NCBI RefSeq assembly: GCF_000377705.1
Contig: NZ_KB898627.1
Coordinates: 1 to 64,000, forward strand
Direction of reading: 5' to 3'
DNA: 64,000 nt
From: Salsuginibacillus kocurii DSM 18087
GTDB taxonomy: Bacteria; Bacillota; Bacilli; Bacillales; Marinococcaceae
The position numbers were made by a program, and so were the translations under genes. Shown here in pieces: positions 55,054 through 63,096 of this stretch. Numbering within the stretch: the stretch's first letter is position 1; each line of letters opens with the position of its first letter. Under the pieces are notes generated by a model. That model had not been told where the DNA came from. It was given only the letters and a program-made list of their open reading frames with translations, and searched no databases.

Positions 55054-56439
55054 TTAATCCTTATTTGTTGTGGTAGCAGCTGCTTCATCTTTTTCTTCCT
55101 GATGAAAAAGTTCAATTTCCCGCCATTTACCATAACGGTAATAAAGAGCAGCAAAGCCGGCACTGATGATAAAACTAATCCCAATTCCGAGAGCGATCCC
55201 AAGTTCACCATAAACCTCAGAGAACAACCAGGTGAGCGGAAAACGCAGCACCCAAAAGGAGAGGATGTTTAATACCAACACTTGAACCATTGCTCCGGCT
55301 GCCCGAACAATCCCATTTAAGACAAAATTAATTCCTAAGAATGGATAAAAGAAGGCGACCCATTGCAAATAGGAACTGCCAAATGCAATCGTCTCCACAT
55401 CATCAACGAAGGCTGCCATAATCCAATCTGACATCAGAAAGACGAGCAAGCTGATCGTCGTAGATACAATTAAGATGAGTAGTATGCCGCTTTTCGCAAT
55501 TTCTCCGACGCGGTCCCAATGTCTGGCTCCAATATTTTGTCCTGCCATACTTTGTAAAGCTGAACCTAATGTAAGACCTGGAAGCATAATTAAGCTATCT
55601 ATCCGCTGAGCCGCCCCGTAACCGGCTACTACGGTTTCCCCAAACGAGGTGACCACAATCATTATCGCAAGTACCCCGCCTGAAATGGCCACCATTGACA
55701 AACCTGAAGGCAAGCCAAGCCGAAATAAGCGCTTAAACTCCTGAAAAGGAGGAAGAGACGGAATAGAGTAAGGAATGCCTCGTTTCTTAATAGAGATGTA
55801 GAGGCCTACTATAAAGGCAATTCCCTGCGACATCACCGTGGCAATCGCTGCTCCTTGAATGCCGAATCCGAATACGTGTATAAATAATGGAGTCAATATT
55901 GCATTTAAAACTACAGCTAACATAATAAAGCGAAGTGGGGTCTTGCTATCCCCCATTGCGCGCAGAACCGTACCGACAAAGTTATACCCAAATAAAAGAA
56001 TAATACCAAGCAGATTAATTTGTAAGTATGTTTCTGCAAGCGGCATAATCGACTCCGGCGCTCCCATCCATCTGAGAATATACGGCGCCAAAAAATAGCC
56101 AATTACCCCTAGCCCGATAGCAAGCGTGCCTAGTACAAATACGAAGGCATTCAGAGCCTTTTTTAACCCTTCCTCATCATTTGCTCCTTTATGCTGGGAA
56201 AGTACTGTTAAAGTAGCTCCATTAATACCAATAATAAAACTAAGAACCGTAAAAACGATTGTTGCTGAGAGGGAGACTGCTCCAAGAGCATTTGCACCAA
56301 GCAAATTTCCAACCCACAAACTGTCTATAATCTGATAAGAGCTTTGCAGCAAATTTCCCAAAAAAATGGGCCAAGAGAAAAGAAGCATTTTTTTCATGAT
56401 GCTGCCTTCTGTAAAGTCAAGTTGCTGGGTTTGAACCAT
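55054..56439 (-). CDS. MATE family efflux transporter
   Basis: A 461-aa protein with 12 transmembrane segments in two bundles of six. The start FTEGSIMKKMLLFSWPIFLGNLLQ and QIIDSLWVGNLLGANALGAVSL are typical of the NorM/MATE fold, as is GTVLRAMGDSKTPLRFIM. It exports drugs or other cations using ion gradients; the substrate is unknown. The start at 56439 has AAAGGAAG upstream. Confidence 0.93.
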   Translation of the reverse strand: MVQTQQLDFTEGSIMKKMLLFSWPIFLGNLLQSSYQIIDSLWVGNLLGANALGAVSLSATIVFTVLSFIIGINGATLTVLSQHKGANDEEGLKKALNAFVFVLGTLAIGLGVIGYFLAPYILRWMGAPESIMPLAETYLQINLLGIILLFGYNFVGTVLRAMGDSKTPLRFIMLAVVLNAILTPLFIHVFGFGIQGAAIATVMSQGIAFIVGLYISIKKRGIPYSIPSLPPFQEFKRLFRLGLPSGLSMVAISGGVLAIMIVVTSFGETVVAGYGAAQRIDSLIMLPGLTLGSALQSMAGQNIGARHWDRVGEIAKSGILLILIVSTTISLLVFLMSDWIMAAFVDDVETIAFGSSYLQWVAFFYPFLGINFVLNGIVRAAGAMVQVLVLNILSFWVLRFPLTWLFSEVYGELGIALGIGISFIISAGFAALYYRYGKWREIELFHQEEKDEAAATTTNKD

Positions 56440-56551
56440 GATGCTTCTTCCTTTCAATAAACGTCCGAGTCATTCGTCTTCAGGTGAATGTGGTTTGACT
56501 ATATGACAAATTATAGCTGCTTCCTCTTCATACTACATCAGAGGTGAACAG

Positions 56552-56592
56552 AAAAAACGCCCTCATCATCCCTTCATGTGCGGCGTTTTTTT
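56552..56592 (-). terminator. Terminator after the OsmC gene
   Basis: AAAAAACGCC and GGCGTTTTTT pair at about 56553-56590 with a 20-base loop. On the minus strand TTTTTTC follows. Confidence 0.85.
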
Positions 56593-56622
56593 CATGTACG
56601 AACATTGACCTTTTTTTGGAGT

Positions 56623-57003
56623 TCAAATGAGTTCATAACTCTCAGTAATGTCTATGCTTCCTTGCACCGACTGAACCATCGAACAATTTTTGCGAGTTAG
56701 ATGCAAGTTCTTTTCGATTTGCTTTTCTGAAAGCCCCTCGCCTTTTATCATAAAATGCATATGAATAGCAGTTACCTCTTGTGCTCCCTCATCGTTGCGC
56801 TTAACATCTGTCTCAATTTGAATATCTTCCACGTTTAGGCGTTGTTTTTCCATGATCTTTCGAAGAACGCCCCCGCTGCACACAGCAACACTGGAAACGA
56901 GAAGCTGGTAAGGCCGAAAGCCATACTCTTCATTCCCTGATACTTGTAATGTACCGTATTCAACTTCTGTAACAAATGCTTGTCCATTCATTTTAAATTT
57001 CAT
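56623..57003 (-). CDS. OsmC family protein
   Basis: A 126-aa OsmC-like protein. It shows GFRPYQLLVSSVAVCSGGVLRKIMEKQRL with one conserved cysteine, and ENLHLTRKNCSMVQSV-like EKNLHLTRKNCSMVQSVQ with the second. OsmC/Ohr proteins reduce organic hydroperoxides through such a cysteine pair. It resembles the YhfA-type OsmC more than Ohr. The start at 57003 has AAGGAGG upstream. Confidence 0.9.
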   Translation of the reverse strand: MKFKMNGQAFVTEVEYGTLQVSGNEEYGFRPYQLLVSSVAVCSGGVLRKIMEKQRLNVEDIQIETDVKRNDEGAQEVTAIHMHFMIKGEGLSEKQIEKNLHLTRKNCSMVQSVQGSIDITESYELI

Positions 57004-57343
57004 AACCGATAACCTCCTTGACACTCTCAATTACTCTATTCATTGTAAAGGTTGCTTAAAAGAAAGTCGACTATGAAGGGCTTGTTTAACGACACACCCC
57101 CGGTTGCTCCTTCTAGCTTGTCACTCCCACAAAGAAAGGAATATCAAATCATTCTCCCGCTATGCCAGGCAAAGAAAAGAAGAGGCACTTTGCTGCAACA
57201 GCTTCTTATATATTCTTTTCAGCTTAGCCATGCTTTTCATCTTTATTAAAACCATCTACAATGAGAGAACATGTGCCATTATCGTAAAACAACTAAATTT
57301 TATCTTCTCTTATAAAAGGAAGATGTTATGAGGAGGTGGCTAA
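57004..57343. other. Intergenic region before the MFS gene
   Basis: These 340 bases are AT-rich toward the right end and carry only overlapping frames without ribosome binding sites. No RNA, repeat or clear promoter was identified. Confidence 0.4.
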
Positions 57344-58555
57344 ATGAGTGCTCATGGGTCAGCAAATTCTCCGACTTACCGCTTTTGGGTACTTGTGATG
57401 CTTATATTAGTGGCAGGCTTTGTGCAAGGAATGCTCTTGCCAGTTCTTTCCGTTCTCTTAGAAGAAGCTGGTGTGCCCTCAGCGATCAATGGATTAAATG
57501 CTACGGCGTTATATATCGGTATTTTACTTACTTCTCCTTTTATTGAACACCCAGTACGGCGTTTTGGTTATAAACCTGTGATTACCATTGGGGTAATAAC
57601 TGCAATTGTAACCGTTCTTCTTTTTCCAGTATGGCAGGCATTTTGGTTTTGGTTCGTATTACGAATGCTCATTGGAATGGGGGATAATTTAATTCATTTT
57701 GCAACACAAGTGTGGATCACATCGACAAGCTCCATTGAACAAAGAGGACGCAGCTTAGCTATTTATGGGCTGTCATTTGGCCTTGGCTTTGGGGTCGGAC
57801 CTTTAATGACTCGGCTGCTAGAAGTAAACGAAGTCTTGCCATTTCTCGTGACTGCTTCTTTTAGTTTTCTTGTCTGGCTCTTGCTTTTAAAGCTTCGCAA
57901 TGAATGGCCTACAAATGATGAACGTACAGAAGAAGAAGCTGGTTTCTTCAGTCGTTATAAAGCTGTATGGAAATTAGCTTGGTTTGCATTACTTCCTGGT
58001 TTTATCTTTGGCTATTTAGAATCCACCATTCATGGAAGTTACCCGGTGTATGCCATGCGCATGGACATATCTCTTCATTGGGTAACACTCTTTTTGCCTA
58101 CTTTCGTTATTGGAAGCCTCATTACACAACTTCCATTAGGGATATTAAGTGACCGATACGGACGCAAACGCATGCTGATGCTTTTATTCTCCTCAGGTAT
58201 ATTCGTTTTTGCCGGGATGTATACCTTTGAACAATCGATGTTGGGTTTATTTGTATTATTTGCTCTTGCAGGGATGCTTTTAGGCTCCTTGTATTCACTC
58301 GGGCTGATGTATCTTGCTGACCTTTTGCCTCCCCGTCTTTTACCTACAGGGAATGTGATGATTGCTGTAAGCTTTAGTCTAGGCAGTATGCTCGGACCGG
58401 TAGTTGGAGGAACACTGATTGAAGAGGTAGGAGAAGGAAGTTTGTATTTATCTCTCGGGGCTATGCTTTTTCTCATTTGGACGTTAGGATTATTCTTCCG
58501 CCCAGATCAACATAATAATACGGCAGAAAAACAAGATGAATTTATGGGGGCGTAA
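57344..58555 (+). CDS. MFS transporter
   Basis: A 403-aa major facilitator with 12 transmembrane segments. The loop RMLIGMGDNLIHFATQVWIT and LSDRYGRKRMLMLLFSS (the DRxGRKR loop between helices 8 and 9) are typical. It resembles drug or sugar efflux members; the substrate is unknown. AGGAGG precedes the ATG at 57344. It is a single-gene unit. Confidence 0.92.
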   Translation: MSAHGSANSPTYRFWVLVMLILVAGFVQGMLLPVLSVLLEEAGVPSAINGLNATALYIGILLTSPFIEHPVRRFGYKPVITIGVITAIVTVLLFPVWQAFWFWFVLRMLIGMGDNLIHFATQVWITSTSSIEQRGRSLAIYGLSFGLGFGVGPLMTRLLEVNEVLPFLVTASFSFLVWLLLLKLRNEWPTNDERTEEEAGFFSRYKAVWKLAWFALLPGFIFGYLESTIHGSYPVYAMRMDISLHWVTLFLPTFVIGSLITQLPLGILSDRYGRKRMLMLLFSSGIFVFAGMYTFEQSMLGLFVLFALAGMLLGSLYSLGLMYLADLLPPRLLPTGNVMIAVSFSLGSMLGPVVGGTLIEEVGEGSLYLSLGAMLFLIWTLGLFFRPDQHNNTAEKQDEFMGA

Positions 58556-58560
58556 GCATA

Positions 58561-58607
58561 TACAAAAGCGGCCGAAGCCGAGTTTAACTCAGCCTGACCG
58601 CTTTTTA
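58561..58607. terminator. Bidirectional terminator at 58.6 kb
   Basis: AAAAGCGG and CCGCTTTTT pair on the outside, and GCCGAGTT/AACTCAGC on the inside. It ends both the MFS gene and the convergent gene at 58614. Confidence 0.88.
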
Positions 58608-58613
58608 TCTTAT

Positions 58614-59414
58614 CTATCTTATATCTTCATTATAAACATGATTTAGAATTTCATGCCCTGGGTGTGAGAATAAATTCTTTGAAATGGTATTGGTGATATT
58701 CGTGTTCAAATGCTTGCCCAAATCATTGATGGAGTCTTGACTTCCTATCAAGTACACCTCATTCAATTTGCGCTTTTTCACCTCTCGGTCCAGTACTGAC
58801 CCTAGGCTTTTATACCAACGTTGGCGGTTCTCTTCAAAACGCTGCTGAAACTCATCAAAATCCGTGGTCCCAGAGGCAACCCGAATTTGGGCGGATGTCC
58901 CTTTGTATTCTTTCCAGTCTTCACTTTCAAGATCCCAGCTGTACTGCACTTCATCTCGAATTTCGCCAAGGGCTGTGTCCATCAATACAACATCACGCTG
59001 TTGTACAAGTATAACCCCGGTGGTCGGATAGTTTTTCTGTAAGGTTTCCAATTGGGTAGTCTCAGGGTGCTTTTCCCAATGAAATTCTGTTTCAACTGGT
59101 ACTTGCAAATATCTTTCCGTCCATATATCTCCGTCAGCTGAAGCAAATAATATAACACTGCGGTGCATATTTACTTGCTGATCATGAATTTGCTTACTCG
59201 CTTGCTCGCTAATTTTCTTGAACGTCTTTAATTCCTCGTGTGTACCACTTGCTTCTATATACTCTCTCAAGCGTTTCAAGCCATTTTTCAAAAGGATTTT
59301 CCATTCACCGGTTTGCTGACTCTGTTGACTGAAATCAGTGCTTAAGTAAATGGAGAGAACTCCCGTTTCATCTGTTTTATTCTTAAGTGAAGCTACATCT
59401 TCAAGTAATGCCAT
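58614..59414 (-). CDS. VLRF1/baeRF-type release-factor-like protein
   Basis: A 266-aa protein resembling bacterial homologues of archaeal-eukaryotic release factor aRF1/Vms1 (VLRF1 or baeRF families). It starts ALLEDVASLKNKTDETGVLSIYLSTD and has VILVQQRDVVLMDTALGEI and VYLIGSQDSINDLGKHLN, the two later domains of that fold. Relatives are predicted to act on peptidyl-tRNA at stalled ribosomes; this is a family prediction only. The start at 59414 has GAGGGGG upstream. Confidence 0.7.
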   Translation of the reverse strand: MALLEDVASLKNKTDETGVLSIYLSTDFSQQSQQTGEWKILLKNGLKRLREYIEASGTHEELKTFKKISEQASKQIHDQQVNMHRSVILFASADGDIWTERYLQVPVETEFHWEKHPETTQLETLQKNYPTTGVILVQQRDVVLMDTALGEIRDEVQYSWDLESEDWKEYKGTSAQIRVASGTTDFDEFQQRFEENRQRWYKSLGSVLDREVKKRKLNEVYLIGSQDSINDLGKHLNTNITNTISKNLFSHPGHEILNHVYNEDIR

Positions 59415-59552
59415 CGCGTCATTCCCCCTCAATTGTTAAATGCCTTACTAAGAACGATACTAATACTTATATTTCCTTATCTTTTTTTTATTAAACACGT
59501 AATCATAAGAAAGAAGAAAGACGATTTGCGAGAACCTTACCTGAAACGTTAC

Positions 59553-60155
59553 TCACGTAGAGATGGAGCGTTTTTTAGAAACACAAGGGTGGTCAGGAAC
59601 AAAAAAACGCCATGGATAGTCTTTCGCTTCTCCACTATTATCGATGCCAACGCGAGGACCAGAGGCTACTTTCTCAAATGTCTTGCCTTCTGTAACGAAT
59701 AACGGAGGAGCATCAATTCGTTTGCCATAAAAAGAAAGAGTAATTCCTAAAGCTTGGGTTAATTTACCAGGTCCACTCGTTAAGTCTGAATCTTTTTTTG
59801 CTCGTTGCCGACGCTGATACATAAGAGGCAAGCCATCCAATGGCTCAAGAGCTCGAATCAATACACCTTCAGGGGCGTCAATGTCTCCGCTTACAATATT
59901 TAACAAACAATGGGTGTGCATGACATAGGTATAGATGGAACCAGGTGCATGATACATCACTTCTGTTCGTTTGGTCCGCCGATTATTGAAACTGTGAGCT
60001 GCCCGATCCAAAGGACCAATATATGCTTCAGTTTCAACAATGTATCCTGACGTTTCACCTTGCTCAGAAATAGAAATCAGCTTTTTCCCAATCAATGCTT
60101 CTGCTAATTCCAATGTCGGTTTTTCGTAAAAAGAAGCAGGAAGCGGCTGTTCCAA
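59553..60155 (-). CDS. DNA-3-methyladenine glycosylase (AAG/MPG type)
   Basis: A 200-aa alkylpurine glycosylase. It shows SGYIVETEAYIGPLDRAAHS with the catalytic glutamate, RRTKRTEVMYHAPGSIYTYVMHTHC, and TSGPGKLTQALGI. It excises 3-methyladenine, hypoxanthine and related bases. The start is TTG 60155, with TAGGAGGG seven bases upstream. The frame to 60227 would read into a repeat element. The repeat begins 18 bases before this start. It resembles B. subtilis YxlJ. Confidence 0.93.
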   Translation of the reverse strand: MEQPLPASFYEKPTLELAEALIGKKLISISEQGETSGYIVETEAYIGPLDRAAHSFNNRRTKRTEVMYHAPGSIYTYVMHTHCLLNIVSGDIDAPEGVLIRALEPLDGLPLMYQRRQRAKKDSDLTSGPGKLTQALGITLSFYGKRIDAPPLFVTEGKTFEKVASGPRVGIDNSGEAKDYPWRFFVPDHPCVSKKRSIST

Positions 60156-60173
60156 AAAAATCCCTCCTAATTT

Positions 60174-60294
60174 AGAAAAGCGGAAAGCAGTGTTTAGGGG
60201 CGTCAAGCATAAGACGGGCGGCGCCAAAGTCGCTCTTTGACTTTGAAGGTGAACGGCTTATGACCTCGAGCCCCTGCTGCTTGCAGCTAGACAG
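60174..60294. repeat. Structured repeat element, copy 1 of 3
   Basis: A 121-bp element bounded by AGAAAAGCGG and AGCTAGACAG. It folds into nested stems: AAGCAG/CTGCTT (60185-60190 with 60277-60282), GGGGC/GCCCC (60197-60201 with 60270-60274), CATAAG/CTTATG (60208-60213 with 60257-60262) and CAAAGTC/GACTTTG (60225-60231 with 60239-60245). It lies directly upstream of the glycosylase ribosome binding site. Confidence 0.85.
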
Positions 60295-60414
60295 AGAAAA
60301 GCGGAGGCGCCTTGCTCAGAGGCGACAAGTTTTTCAGCACCTGCGCAGAGGAGCTTGCTCCTCGGAGGCTGGGGCAGAAAAATCCTCGAGCCTCTAGGCG
60401 CCGAAGCTGGACAG
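60295..60414. repeat. Structured repeat element, copy 2 of 3
   Basis: A 120-bp element bounded by AGAAAAGCGG and AGCTGGACAG, joined to copy 1. The same stem positions are held by other bases: GGCGCC/GGCGCC (60306-60311 with 60397-60402), GAGGC/GCCTC (60319-60323 with 60390-60394), TTTTTC/GAAAAA (60330-60335 with 60377-60382) and GAGGAG/CTCCTC (60348-60353 with 60358-60363). Confidence 0.85.
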
Positions 60415-60530
60415 AAAAGCGGAAAGCAGTGTTCAGGGGCGTCACGCAAAAGAAACAAGCTGCCGAAGCCGCTTTTTAACTTGGAAAGAGCGCGACTTTT
60501 GACCTCGAGCCCCTGCTGCTTGAGAAAAAG
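60413..60530. repeat. Structured repeat element, copy 3 of 3
   Basis: A copy starting AGAAAAGCGG, with its right end lacking the AGCTAGACAG boundary. Stems are AAGCAG/CTGCTT (60424-60429 with 60516-60521), GGGGC/GCCCC (60436-60440 with 60509-60513), CAAAAG/CTTTTG (60447-60452 with 60496-60501) and an apical CGCTTTTT/AAAGAGCG with a bulge. Overall it resembles copy 1 more than copy 2. Confidence 0.82.
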
Positions 60531-60569
60531 GGAGCCTCCTTCATCAAACAAAGCATGTGTTCAGAAGTA

Positions 60570-60591
60570 AAAAGCCCTGAATAATCAGGGC
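60570..60591 (-). terminator. Terminator after the YtxH-like gene
   Basis: GCCCTGA and TCAGGGC pair around a 4-base loop (60574-60591), followed on the minus strand by TTTTTA. It lies between the YtxH-like gene and the repeat cluster. Confidence 0.9.
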
Positions 60592-60604
60592 AATTCAATC
60601 TTTA

Positions 60605-61024
60605 TTATGCTTTTTTCTCCACTGATGGGTCACCCGACGGCTCGAACTGCCCAGGTTCTATATAATTCCCTTCGTTCTCTTCTTCTTTTAATTCCTTTAA
60701 ATCTTCAGTTGCTTCTTTTGTCGTTTCTGCAAGTTCTGATGTCGTGTCCTTCAAATGTGAAGCACGCTCAGCTATCGTTTTTAGATCCTGGTTCGCTGAC
60801 TGTGACAACTGCGAAAGTTCACTGGAGACCCGTTTAATTTGTGAAATGATCTCTTCACGATTTTCTTGCAGAAAAGTAGCAGCATCTCGAATACCTTCAT
60901 TTGTTTTCTTTGTGGTGGTAAGTACTTGGCGGCGGGCTGATTTATTTGCAATTAAACAGCCAATAGCTAGGACCACTCCTACAATAATGCCAATGCCAGT
61001 ACGTGTTTTGACCTTTTGTTCCAT
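60605..61024 (-). CDS. YtxH-like membrane-anchored coiled-coil protein
   Basis: A 139-aa protein with a glycine-rich N-terminal transmembrane segment TGIGIIVGVVLAIGCLIANK, then helices rich in Ser, Thr, Lys and Glu (QENREEIISQIKRVSSELSQL, ERASHLKDTTSELAETTKEA), as in the YtxH stress-protein family. Function is unknown. The start at 61024 has GGAGGTGAG upstream. Confidence 0.77.
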   Translation of the reverse strand: MEQKVKTRTGIGIIVGVVLAIGCLIANKSARRQVLTTTKKTNEGIRDAATFLQENREEIISQIKRVSSELSQLSQSANQDLKTIAERASHLKDTTSELAETTKEATEDLKELKEEENEGNYIEPGQFEPSGDPSVEKKA

Positions 61025-61123
61025 GATCTCACCTCCAGCTCTATTGTCCACTATATTACCATAAGTACCCAAAATTCCCTAACTCCACACCTCTCATAAG
61101 TAATTTGCCAAAAAAATGACTGA

Positions 61124-62116
61124 TCATTCATTCATATTCACGTATTCTTTTTCCCCAGCAACATAATAAAAATGGCCTGATTCTTGATAAGCATCAACGT
61201 CCTTATTAGCAATTAATAAATCAAGATGGCCAATTACTTCTGACAACGTTAAAGCCGGCTGTACTTGATGAACCTGAGGAAACAGCTGTTGGCATAAATT
61301 AAAAGAAGTTTGCTCTCCATCCTTTTTTAACAACTCATATAAATAATTTGCCCGTTCATCCTGTTCATTAAGTCTCTTATCAATCAATCCCGCAGGATTG
61401 CCAATTGCTCTTCCGTGTCCTGGAAGAACTTGTTGAATGGGAAGCTCTTTACAACGTCTTAATGCGTTTCGGTATTGTAATAACGTTTTAGGGCGTTCCT
61501 CATTGCCATAAGGTGCTTCTATGATCGCATTTGAAGAAATGTCAGCAAGTATGTGGTCCCCTCCAATAAACAATCCATCCTCTTCCCGTAGCAAGCTAAT
61601 GTGCGTTTGGGCATGACCTGGAGTTTCAATTACTTTCCATCCTGAAAGTCCTTCAATCTGATCTCCCTCATTTAAAAATTGACTCAGTTCAAACTGGGGA
61701 CACAATTTAATATAAGCAAGGTGTTCTTTTTTTATCATATCAATAAAATGCTGCGGCACTCCGTGTAACCGGTAAAACTCATAAAAATAATCTTTCACCT
61801 TAGAAAAAAACATATGATCATGGCTGATCCACGGTTCATTTCTGTGATGTGCTTTTATCTCCGCATGAGGAAACTGATCGGCCAGGCCAATATGGTCAGG
61901 ATGATGATGCGTCAAAATAATCTGTTCAATATCCTGAAATTGAAAGCCCAGTTCTTTCATTTTAGTAGTTAGCAACACCCTGGCTTCCTCAGTTTTAGGG
62001 CCCGCATCAATCATCGTTAGGGCCTCCCCCTTAATGACATATACATGAACTGGTCCTACTTGAAAAGGTGTCGGCACCGTGATCTGATGCACAGCTTGCA
62101 GTTTATTCTTTTTCAT
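61124..62116 (-). CDS. MBL-fold metallohydrolase
   Basis: A 330-aa metallo-beta-lactamase-fold enzyme. Zinc ligands are in LTHHHPDHIGLADQF (HxHxDH), TPGHAQTHISL and FIGGDHILAD, with VLPGHGRAI near the end of the core. A C-terminal winged-helix-like extension (residues 245-320) is typical of the glyoxalase II/LACTB2-like group. Substrate is unknown. AAAGGAGG precedes the ATG. Confidence 0.92.
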   Translation of the reverse strand: MKKNKLQAVHQITVPTPFQVGPVHVYVIKGEALTMIDAGPKTEEARVLLTTKMKELGFQFQDIEQIILTHHHPDHIGLADQFPHAEIKAHHRNEPWISHDHMFFSKVKDYFYEFYRLHGVPQHFIDMIKKEHLAYIKLCPQFELSQFLNEGDQIEGLSGWKVIETPGHAQTHISLLREEDGLFIGGDHILADISSNAIIEAPYGNEERPKTLLQYRNALRRCKELPIQQVLPGHGRAIGNPAGLIDKRLNEQDERANYLYELLKKDGEQTSFNLCQQLFPQVHQVQPALTLSEVIGHLDLLIANKDVDAYQESGHFYYVAGEKEYVNMNE

Positions 62117-62268
62117 TTACTCTCCTCCTTTCATATTAAATCAACCTCATTTTTATTATACGAGAAAACCAGGAAGTACACTACTCATCCTTCTCTGGCA
62201 GATATGGCGAAAAAAAAGATGCTTAACTCTTCTAGTTAAACATCAACCACGTCCTTCCGCTGTCAAAA

Positions 62269-62418
62269 TTACATATTATACATTTCAGTAAATAAAGAGT
62301 CCGTATCAAGCGTTTCAAATTCATTTTTACTCTTTTGTTCCAAATGTTTTATTTCCACGTTCAACTCTTCAATTTTTCTTTGCATGTCTTCCATGCGCTT
62401 TTTTTCTGATACCGTCAT
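62269..62418 (-). CDS. 49-aa coiled-coil protein
   Basis: A short gene with AGGGGAGAG seven bases before ATG 62418. The 49-residue product starts MTVSEKKRMEDMQRKIEELN and continues as a charged helix to a tail TDSLFTEMYNM. It is probably a small coiled-coil protein; the family is not recognised. The good ribosome binding site and the codon pattern support it as real despite its length. Confidence 0.65.
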   Translation of the reverse strand: MTVSEKKRMEDMQRKIEELNVEIKHLEQKSKNEFETLDTDSLFTEMYNM

Positions 62419-62678
62419 TGGTCTCTCCCCTAACTTTTTAGTGTCCCCAAGCCTATACGTTTTTCTCCAATGATCATTTGTCTATTTAAGATGAACATTT
62501 TAATGTACTAAATATTCTATCAATTGTGGATTTTGTTGTAAATACAAAAACCATATTGAAAGCGCTTATTTTTATATTTTTTTACACTTTGAAATATGAT
62601 GTGTACCATCGTTTGTAATTGACAGAATAATTTAAAAAGTTGTAACAAGTTTGTCACCTTTTTTGCCGCGATTTTTTG

Positions 62679-62706
62679 TATAATGAACACATAGGGAGTT
62701 CCCTAT
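62679..62706 (+). promoter_or_regulatory. -10 box and operator-like palindrome of the FbpB-like gene
   Basis: TATAAT (62679-62684) is followed seven bases later by the palindrome ATAGGGAGTTCCCTAT (62691-62706), which would cover the transcription start and first bases. Two candidate -35 boxes, TTGTCA at 62651 and TTGACA at 62619, are badly spaced. The palindrome could be a repressor site or a 5' stem that protects the mRNA. Confidence 0.5.
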
Positions 62707-62725
62707 ATCATATAAAAAGGAAATG

Positions 62726-62890
62726 ATGACGCTTATGAGAAAACAATTGCGGTATTCTTTTGATGAACTAGTTGACGAGAACAAAAAAGAACTTGAAAAT
62801 GACCCTGCTCTCATGATGGAGGTAGAGGATCGAGTAGAGCAACGCCAAGCTGAACGGATCCATGAAAAAAAAGCAGACAAAGAACATTAA
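62726..62890 (+). CDS. FbpB-like small charged protein
   Basis: A 54-aa protein (51 aa if started at ATG 62735) with MRKQLRYSFDELVDENKKEL near the start, followed by an acidic-basic helix. The FDELVxENKxEL pattern fits the FbpB family of small Fur-regulated proteins, which in B. subtilis assist the FsrA small RNA in iron sparing. The rest is more acidic than classical FbpB. ATG 62726 has AAGG at a suitable distance. A strong terminator follows. No clear Fur box was seen. Confidence 0.6.
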   Translation: MTLMRKQLRYSFDELVDENKKELENDPALMMEVEDRVEQRQAERIHEKKADKEH

Positions 62891-62904
62891 TAAATGATTC
62901 CATT

Positions 62905-62931
62905 AAAAAACCACCAAAACGGTGGTTTTTT
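62905..62931 (+). terminator. Terminator after the FbpB-like gene
   Basis: AAAAAACCACC pairs with GGTGGTTTTTT around a short loop (62905-62931). It is a textbook rho-independent terminator usable on either strand. Confidence 0.95.
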
Positions 62932-62999
62932 CTTTGAACAAGTTCTGAGCTGATGGAGTGGCCTAAAGGTTAATTTGGACATGTAAACGCTTTACTTGG

Positions 63000-63083
63000 A
63001 CGTTTCGACAAATTTCTGTTACGTTTCGACAAAAAAGTGATACGCTTTTTTTCTAAAGTGGGCACTTCGACAAGATTCTCGGA
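63000..63083. repeat. Degenerate ~21-bp repeats with three TTCGACA (Spo0A-box-like) motifs
   Basis: ACGTTTCGACAAA occurs at 63000-63012 and 63021-63033, and CTTCGACAA at 63065-63073. The core TTCGACA (63004, 63025 and 63066) is the reverse complement of TGTCGAA, the Spo0A box. The intervals are 21 and 41 bases, close to two and four helical turns. The array lies in the gap between the convergent FbpB-like and SCP2 genes. Confidence 0.6.
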
Positions 63084-63096
63084 CGTTGCCCCTTTC

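Noticed and set aside
60258-60551. A 97-aa minus-strand reading frame across the repeat cluster
   Set aside because: It spans the three structured repeats, has no ribosome binding site and its peptide reflects the repeat sequence, so it is not treated as a gene.
63000-63083. A CRISPR array
   Set aside because: The repeats are short (13 bases), only two are identical, and spacers are not uniform, so it does not fit CRISPR.
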